Positions 58,611 through 64,000 of a stretch of DNA of 64,000 bases are shown here, one piece after another; positions within the stretch are counted from its first letter, which is position 1; every line of letters starts with the position of its first letter. Location of the stretch: the NCBI GenBank assembly GCA_051984675.1, contig JBPYFK010000032.1, positions 1-64,000 of the forward strand, in the 5' to 3' direction. This DNA comes from JBPYFK01 sp051984675. Lineage in GTDB: Bacteria > Actinomycetota > Actinomycetes > Mycobacteriales > Pseudonocardiaceae. Under the pieces are notes generated by a model that was not told the DNA's origin, made no database searches, and saw only the letters and a list, made by a program, of their open reading frames with translations. Both the position numbers and the translations under genes were made by a program.

Positions 58611-60161
58611 TCACCGGGACGTGCCGTAGATGGTGACCTTGTTGAGCCGGGACTGGAACTGGCCGCCGGGACCCGGTGCCAGCTGCGTGATCCACACCAG
58701 CACGTACTTGGTGGGCTGGGCGGCGTTGACCGGGATCGGGTTCGGGCCGGCGGTCAGGTCCTTCGCGCCGATCACCGGGCTGGCGTCCAGGTTCGGGTTC
58801 GGGCTGTCCGCCGATCGGATCTCCACCCGCGTTCCCGGGCTCGCCGTGTCGATGACCACCTGCGACACGGTCGCCGGCTGGGCGAGTGCCAGCACGACGC
58901 CGCTGCCCCGGGTGTAGCCGGTGCCGAACTGCTGGAAATAGCTCGACGTCGCCCAGCCGCTCGGATCGCCGTTGAAGAGGTTGCGGACCTTGGTCGGGCT
59001 GTCGGGTTGCTGATCTGGGTTGTACGCCGCGCCGTCGACGATCTGTAGCGGGGCCGACGGCGACTGCGGTGGGCGCGCCGCCTGACCGTTGCCGTTGTTC
59101 TGACCCACGATCATCGACGGCCCGGCGTTGGTGCCCGGACCGGTGAAGATGCCGACGATGCCGGCCGCGAGCCAACCCACGACGAGCAGAGTCGCGACCG
59201 CGAGAACCGCGACGCTGATCGCGAGCTTCTTGCGCTTTTCCTGGTCCGGCTTCTCGTCGTCGGTGCGCCACACCTCGTTCTCGCCGCTGTCCTGCTCGTG
59301 CGCCGCCGAGCTGGATGCCGTGCTATCCAGGCTCGCGTACTGCTCGAGCACGCGAAGCACTGCGGCTCCGGTGCGCACCCCACCGGTCGTGCCGGTGGCT
59401 TCTGGAGTGCCCAGCGCACGAACGGCCACAGTGGACAGTTCCAGTGGGATCACCGACCGGAGGGTGCGGGGTGCCACGACCGTGCCGTCCGGGCCGGTCG
59501 GCGCCGGCGGAAGTCCCTCCGGGCCGCCGGGAACCGCCCAGTGGCCGGTCAGCAGCAGGTACAGGGCAGCGCCCAGACCCTGGACGTCGGAGCTGGAGTT
59601 GGCGCTGGCCTGCGGACCCGGGAAGGCCAGCCGGACCTCGCCTTCGGCGGTGACGCGGATGCGCTGGGGGTGGTCGGTCCCGAGTACCAGGCCGGCGTGA
59701 TGCGCCGCCTCCACAGCACCGGCCAGCGGTTGCAGCAGCCGTGCAGCGGTGCCCGGCGCGAGCGGGCCGTCCCCGACCAGCTCGGTGAGATCGACGCCGT
59801 GGGTCCACTCCGCGATCACGGTTCCGAGCACGCCGGCCGGATCACCCGGTGCCTGGGAGACCACGTCAAGCACTCGGGCGACACCCACGTGATTGAACGT
59901 GGAAGCGTGCATCGCGCGTTCCAGCGTCCGACGCGCGGCGGCAGCGTCCTCGGCATCGGACCGGTCCCCGAGGAGGATGGTCAGCGCGACATCCCGGCCG
60001 AGCACGCCGTCCTTGGCACGCCAGAGTTGCGCATTGCAACGGGAATCGAAACCGACCTGGCCGAGCAGCCGGTAGCGACCATGATCGAGGACGGCCCCGG
60101 GGCTTAGCCCGCTCCCGGCGCCGTCGGCGTGTGCTACTTGCTCGGTCGGTTTACTGCTCAC
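58611..60161 (-). CDS. pseudokinase with extracellular domain, partner of MurJ
   Basis: 516 residues from the GTG at 60161 with GGGAG upstream. The kinase-like domain (about 20-275) begins DHGRYRLLGQVGFDSRCNAQ but lacks the catalytic Lys (VALTILLG), the HRD loop (GLVLGTDHPQRIRVT) and DFG, so it is inactive as a kinase. One membrane helix lies at about 315-337. An extracellular beta-rich domain follows (about 370-516, NLFNGDPSGWATSSYFQQFG), like a discoidin or NPCBM fold. In mycobacteria this part is fused to MviN/MurJ and binds FhaA when phosphorylated. Here it is a separate gene. Confidence 0.88.
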   Translation of the reverse strand: MSSKPTEQVAHADGAGSGLSPGAVLDHGRYRLLGQVGFDSRCNAQLWRAKDGVLGRDVALTILLGDRSDAEDAAAARRTLERAMHASTFNHVGVARVLDVVSQAPGDPAGVLGTVIAEWTHGVDLTELVGDGPLAPGTAARLLQPLAGAVEAAHHAGLVLGTDHPQRIRVTAEGEVRLAFPGPQASANSSSDVQGLGAALYLLLTGHWAVPGGPEGLPPAPTGPDGTVVAPRTLRSVIPLELSTVAVRALGTPEATGTTGGVRTGAAVLRVLEQYASLDSTASSSAAHEQDSGENEVWRTDDEKPDQEKRKKLAISVAVLAVATLLVVGWLAAGIVGIFTGPGTNAGPSMIVGQNNGNGQAARPPQSPSAPLQIVDGAAYNPDQQPDSPTKVRNLFNGDPSGWATSSYFQQFGTGYTRGSGVVLALAQPATVSQVVIDTASPGTRVEIRSADSPNPNLDASPVIGAKDLTAGPNPIPVNAAQPTKYVLVWITQLAPGPGGQFQSRLNKVTIYGTSR

Positions 60162-60260
60162 GTGTGCTCTCCCGCTCCCTCCGCGCATTCCGGGGGCGCG
60201 GGCCGCCCCCTCTCCCCTCGGAAGAAGACCTTTGCTCACAAAGCCTACGTGACTGCCGGG

Positions 60261-62207
60261 TCATCGACGACGCAGCAAACCGGTGAGGCGCGCGATAACG
60301 GGTTGCAGTTCGGCAACTCGGAGCAACCACAGCACGCCGAAGATCGCAACGAATCCGACGGCGCTGCCGGCGACCAGCTCCGGCCAGACCAGCAGCGGGC
60401 CGCCGCGACCGTGCAGCGCCATGCTCGCGCCCCGCGCGACCGCCCAGGCAAGCCCACCGCCGGTAACCGACGCCACCGCAGCCTTGAAGAGAGTGAGCAG
60501 GAACCGCTTGCCGCCGATCGGCCCGAGCCGGTGCCGCAGCCAGATCTCACCGACCAGCCAGCCGACGACGAACGTGAGGGAGTTGACCGCGCTCAGGCCC
60601 AGCACCACGTTCTTGTGGCTGAGCAGGATCGGACACAGGTAGGCCAGCGGAACCTTCAGCGCGGTCATGATGATCATGATCACGGTGGGGGTGCGCGCAT
60701 CCTTTAGCGCGTAGAACACGCGCATCTGCATCATCGTGATCGCGTACGGCAGCAGCCCGAACGCGGACACCGCCAGCGCCATCCCCAGTCGGGTGGCGTC
60801 GTCGGCACCGCTCTTGCCGATCGAGAACAGCGCGACACCCAGCTCGGTGCCCAGAGCGGTCATGATCGCGCTGATCGGCAGCAGCGCGACCGTCGACATG
60901 CGGTTACCCAGTGACAGGTCGTCGACGACCCGCCGGTGGTCGCCATCGGCCGCGGCCGCGCTCATCCGGGGCAGGATGGCGGTCATCAGTGAGAAGCCGA
61001 TGACCCCGTACGGCAGTTGCAGCAGCAGCCAGGCGTTGTTGTAGATCGCCCAGCCGCCCGTTCGAGTGCCGACCTGGCTCAGCGCCATCAAGCCGATCTG
61101 GCTGACCAGCACGTAGGTGATCATCCAGGCGGCGAGGCCACCGAACTCGGACAACCGGGGGTCCCAGCCCCAGCGCCAGCGGACCCGGAAGCCGGCGCGG
61201 CGCAGCGCCGGCACCTGGATGAGGGCTTGGGCGACCACACCGCAGGTGACGCCGATGCCGAGCACGAGCAGGTGGGCGTCGGTCATCCGTGCCGCGTTGA
61301 GCGTCAGCTCCCCGGGAAGCAGCTTGTACGCCACGAGCGTGCCCAGGATGACCAGGTTGTTCACCACCGGCGCCCAAGCCGGGGGACCGAAGACCTGCTT
61401 GGACTGCAGGATCGCGCCCAGCAGCGCGCTGACCCCGTAGAAGAAGATCTGCGGCAGCAGCAGGTAGGCGAACGCGGTCGCCAGCGCCGGGTTGGCGTCG
61501 TCGGCGCTGCTGACGTACAGCCTCGTCAGCAGCGGTGCCGCGACCACCGCCAGCACGGTGCCGACCGCGAGGACGACGCTCGCCAGCGTCACCAGGCGCT
61601 GCATGTACGCCTCGCCGCCGTCGGCGTCCCGCTTCTCCGCCCGTACCAGCACCGGCACGATCACGCTGGTCAGCACGCCCCCGATGAGCAGCTCGAAGAC
61701 GATGTTCGGGAGGTTGTTGGCGGCGGTGAACGAGTCGTTCGGGGTGCCGAGCCCGATCACCCAGGCGAGGACCAGCTTCCACAGGAACCCGGTGATCCGG
61801 CTGAACAGCGTCGCCACGGCCATCGACCGGCTGGCGCGGAGAAGCGAGGGCTTGGCGCTGCCTGCGGAGTCGTCGATCGGCTCGATGACGTGGGTCTGCT
61901 CGGCCGGGTCCTCGGCGGCGACGACCACGTGGGTCTGTTCCACCGGGTCCTCGTCGTGCTTGCGGTTGACCTGGGGAAACGGCGAGACCGGCGGGATCGG
62001 TTGGGTCGGTTCCGTAGGTTCCGTCGCTGGTGGGCGCAGCGGTCGCGGGCCGGCGTGCTCCGGCGTCGGGGGCTTCCGTATCGGACCGACCTTCGGGATC
62101 GGCGCGGTCGGCGGGTCGGCCGGTAACCCGTGCGGCTTCAGCCGGTCGGTGCGGATGCCGGGCCAGCGGGCGTGCTTGCCATCCCGTCCTAACCCGTCCC
62201 CATCCAC
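60261..62207 (-). CDS. murJ: MurJ/MviN lipid II flippase
   Basis: 648 residues, GTG start. The first 130 residues are a disordered Pro/Thr/Glu-rich tail with repeated DPxEQTHV units (DPVEQTHVVV, DPAEQTHVIE). About 14 membrane helices follow, starting with SRSMAVATLFSRITGFLWKL, NNLPNIVFELLIGGVLTSVI and PQIFFYGVSALLGAILQSKQ. It exports lipid II for peptidoglycan synthesis. The gene ends before the pseudokinase start, 99 bases away, so the mycobacterial MurJ-pseudokinase fusion is split. Confidence 0.95.
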   Translation of the reverse strand: MDGDGLGRDGKHARWPGIRTDRLKPHGLPADPPTAPIPKVGPIRKPPTPEHAGPRPLRPPATEPTEPTQPIPPVSPFPQVNRKHDEDPVEQTHVVVAAEDPAEQTHVIEPIDDSAGSAKPSLLRASRSMAVATLFSRITGFLWKLVLAWVIGLGTPNDSFTAANNLPNIVFELLIGGVLTSVIVPVLVRAEKRDADGGEAYMQRLVTLASVVLAVGTVLAVVAAPLLTRLYVSSADDANPALATAFAYLLLPQIFFYGVSALLGAILQSKQVFGPPAWAPVVNNLVILGTLVAYKLLPGELTLNAARMTDAHLLVLGIGVTCGVVAQALIQVPALRRAGFRVRWRWGWDPRLSEFGGLAAWMITYVLVSQIGLMALSQVGTRTGGWAIYNNAWLLLQLPYGVIGFSLMTAILPRMSAAAADGDHRRVVDDLSLGNRMSTVALLPISAIMTALGTELGVALFSIGKSGADDATRLGMALAVSAFGLLPYAITMMQMRVFYALKDARTPTVIMIIMTALKVPLAYLCPILLSHKNVVLGLSAVNSLTFVVGWLVGEIWLRHRLGPIGGKRFLLTLFKAAVASVTGGGLAWAVARGASMALHGRGGPLLVWPELVAGSAVGFVAIFGVLWLLRVAELQPVIARLTGLLRRR

Positions 62208-62365
62208 CTGGCCTGTTCCCTAACTAGCCGGAGCGCGCGGTGCCCCGGATCGGTCCGTTCTGGTACGCACGTACATGCGTTGGTGCGATCTTGCCGGGCA
62301 GAACGGCCGTTGTCACATGACGCGGGAGAGTTTTCAGCGCCCTTTCAGCGTTTCGCGCAGCTCTT

Positions 62366-64000
62366 TCAGCGCGCACTCAGCTCTTGCTCGTCGGCTCCCG
62401 CCGCGGCGGAGTCATCACCAGCGCTGTCCCGCTTGCCGTTTCTGCCCTGGACACGGCGGATGATCCTTCGCGCGGCCGACACGATCAGCAGCAAGCCCGC
62501 GATGCTGGTCATGACCATGGTGATGGTGCCGTTGGCATCGGATTCCAGCTGCAGGCGGGTGGCGCCGCCGAGCTGGGTGCCGCCCTCGGTCCGGGCGGAG
62601 ACGTCCACGCTGAACTTGCCCACGCGGGTGACGTCGGATTCCAACCAGAACTGCCGGGTGCCCTGCGCGGGAATGCGCAGCACCCCGAGGTCCTTGGTGC
62701 GGATGCCCGGCTGGTTCGACGTGTGCAGCTGGATCGACACCGTGACCGGAAGCCGGTTGGTCACCGTCAGCGGGATGGGACTGTTCGACGAGGTGAGTTT
62801 GACCTGCCCGTTGAACTCCGCGACCTGCACGCCGTCACGGATGTTCGCCACCGCCTCTTCGCCAGCGTGCAGCCAGTCCTGTGCCCCCTGCGGGTTGCCC
62901 CGCCAGACGCTGGAGGTGGCGCGCAGGAGGCCGTCACGCAGGGGCGTGGTGATCGTGGCCGGGTCGACCGCGGCGGCGGGGTCCTCGCGCATGGCCCGGA
63001 ACAGGTCGCCGACCTGGTAGTTCTGCGCGGCGACCTCGCGCAGCACCGGGCGCTGGATCTCGGCGCTCGCGTCGCCGGCCGGGTAGGTCAGGCTGACCGG
63101 CGGGAGCCGGTCGGACCCGGCGCTTCCGGCAGCGCCGGAGGACACGGTGCCGGGCGCACTCCCGCCGCCGGAACCCGGCCCGGGGGTGGCGGAACCACCC
63201 TGGCCGGGCGTCCCGGAGCTGGCCGGCGCGTTGGACGGCAGGCCGGTGGGTTCCAGGTACCCGCTGGTGACCAGCTGCTGCATCCCCTGCAGGAGGGCGT
63301 GCAGGTCATCGCCGTCGATGTTCCACCGGCGCGCTGGCGCGATCACCGATGGTCTGCCGTCGCGGAACCCGTCGGTGGCGCGGAAGGCGAGCGCGCCGAG
63401 CGTGTTCTGGACCGCCGGCAAACCTGCGCCGCTGGCCGCGCTGGACAGCAAGGGGTCGATGGGGGACGCCGCGATGGACTTCTGCGTTGGCGCGCCGTTC
63501 TGGGGACCGGCGTTCTGGCCGGGCAGGATCACCCGCGCCGGACCGCCAGAGCCGCCGGGGATCGCGGTCGGCTGCACCAGGAGGGTGCTGACGCCGAGGT
63601 CGGCCAGCGTGCTCGCGGTCGGCTCGTCCACCGCGCCGTCGATCGGCCAGAACACGTCCCGCCGTGGGTCCACCCGCAGCGCCTGGCGCAGCACGTCGGC
63701 GCCGTCCATAGAGCCCTTGATCAGGTCGGGCAGGCCGGCGTGACCCAGCGCGACCACGTCCGCGTCCGCGGTGGGAAGCGGGATCACGCACCGTCCCTGG
63801 GCGACCGACCGGAGTTTGCTCAACCACAGCCGGGCGGCAGCCGCGCCCACGCCGGGGCGCGTCGAGCCGTCCGGCTGGTGCACCTGGTAGCCGCCCTGCA
63901 TCGCGCTCGCCGTGTTGACCACGTCCGGGTCGATCGCGAAGCACAGCCCGCCGCCCAGCGGCGAACCTTGCGGCGCGATGTCGTCCACCGCCTGGACCAG
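62366..64000 (-). CDS. DUF6049 (Rv3909-like) membrane protein, C-terminal part (5' end outside window)
   Basis: The frame is open to the last base, so the N-terminus lies beyond the window; 545 codons including the stop are visible. The visible part is extracellular, rich in Pro/Gly linkers (GGSATPGPGSGGGSAPGTVS), with a glycoside-like VFWPIDGAVDEPTASTLADL segment. One C-terminal membrane helix (ITMVMTSIAGLLLIVSAARR) is followed by a basic and then acidic tail. In mycobacteria the homologue lies upstream of MviN, as here. The function is unknown; a cell-envelope role is inferred from position. Confidence 0.8.
   Translation of the reverse strand: MVQAVDDIAPQGSPLGGGLCFAIDPDVVNTASAMQGGYQVHQPDGSTRPGVGAAAARLWLSKLRSVAQGRCVIPLPTADADVVALGHAGLPDLIKGSMDGADVLRQALRVDPRRDVFWPIDGAVDEPTASTLADLGVSTLLVQPTAIPGGSGGPARVILPGQNAGPQNGAPTQKSIAASPIDPLLSSAASGAGLPAVQNTLGALAFRATDGFRDGRPSVIAPARRWNIDGDDLHALLQGMQQLVTSGYLEPTGLPSNAPASSGTPGQGGSATPGPGSGGGSAPGTVSSGAAGSAGSDRLPPVSLTYPAGDASAEIQRPVLREVAAQNYQVGDLFRAMREDPAAAVDPATITTPLRDGLLRATSSVWRGNPQGAQDWLHAGEEAVANIRDGVQVAEFNGQVKLTSSNSPIPLTVTNRLPVTVSIQLHTSNQPGIRTKDLGVLRIPAQGTRQFWLESDVTRVGKFSVDVSARTEGGTQLGGATRLQLESDANGTITMVMTSIAGLLLIVSAARRIIRRVQGRNGKRDSAGDDSAAAGADEQELSAR

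Overview
This 64 kb window is the replication-origin region of a high-GC actinobacterium. Gene content and order point to the Pseudonocardiaceae, perhaps Saccharopolyspora or Amycolatopsis: a dnaA-dnaN-gnd-recF-dciA-gyrB-gyrA block, an fhaA-fhaB-pstP-pbpA-pknA-pknB operon, crgA, a class E sortase locus, and a parA-parB cluster with parS sites. The family assignment is inferred from synteny, not proven. I see no insertion sequence, prophage, rRNA operon or CRISPR array.

Layout. Positions 1-1929 carry a copper-associated set: a cut-off zf-HC2-like membrane protein, a YcnI-like protein and CopC. Positions 2074-16454 are the accessory part. They hold an XRE/TPR regulator coupled to a phosphotransferase, two small proteins that often accompany such regulators, a very large isocyanide-synthase fusion protein facing a TetR gene, an alanine-racemase-fold enzyme divergent from a sugar-lactone oxidase, an NAD(P)-binding protein and a phytoene-desaturase-like oxidoreductase. 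After tRNA-Leu(CAG), 16897-25485 is the Ser/Thr kinase and cell-wall operon. The rodA gene expected between pstP and pbpA is reduced to a 45-codon in-frame stub. Positions 25581-30978 hold pabA/trpG, a sortase, crgA, a rhomboid protease and a cyclophilin. Positions 31087-44582 run leftward from dnaA through gyrA to DUF3566, tRNA-Ile, DLW-39 and tRNA-Ala, with oriC between dnaN and dnaA. Positions 45209-50629 run rightward (rpmH, rnpA, yidD, yidC, khpB, rsmG, parA, parB) and contain five perfect parS sites. Positions 50724-64000 hold a D-Ala-D-Ala ligase-like enzyme, an aminotransferase, a GNAT protein, CwlM, trxA/trxB, SigM with its presumed anti-sigma factor, a pseudokinase, MurJ and a cut-off DUF6049 protein.

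How the genes work together. DnaA boxes lie in oriC, in the dnaA promoter region, inside the 5' part of dciA (a helicase-loader-type gene) and before a PH-domain gene, so replication control may reach beyond oriC. The PknA/PknB system is linked to its presumed cell-wall targets in the same window: CwlM, MurJ with a separate pseudokinase, and FhaA.

The strongest candidates for something new are the four-part isocyanide-synthase fusion (6138-9404), which has a HAD-like domain with an altered catalytic motif and copper genes nearby, and the apparent in-frame loss of rodA (20275-20412).
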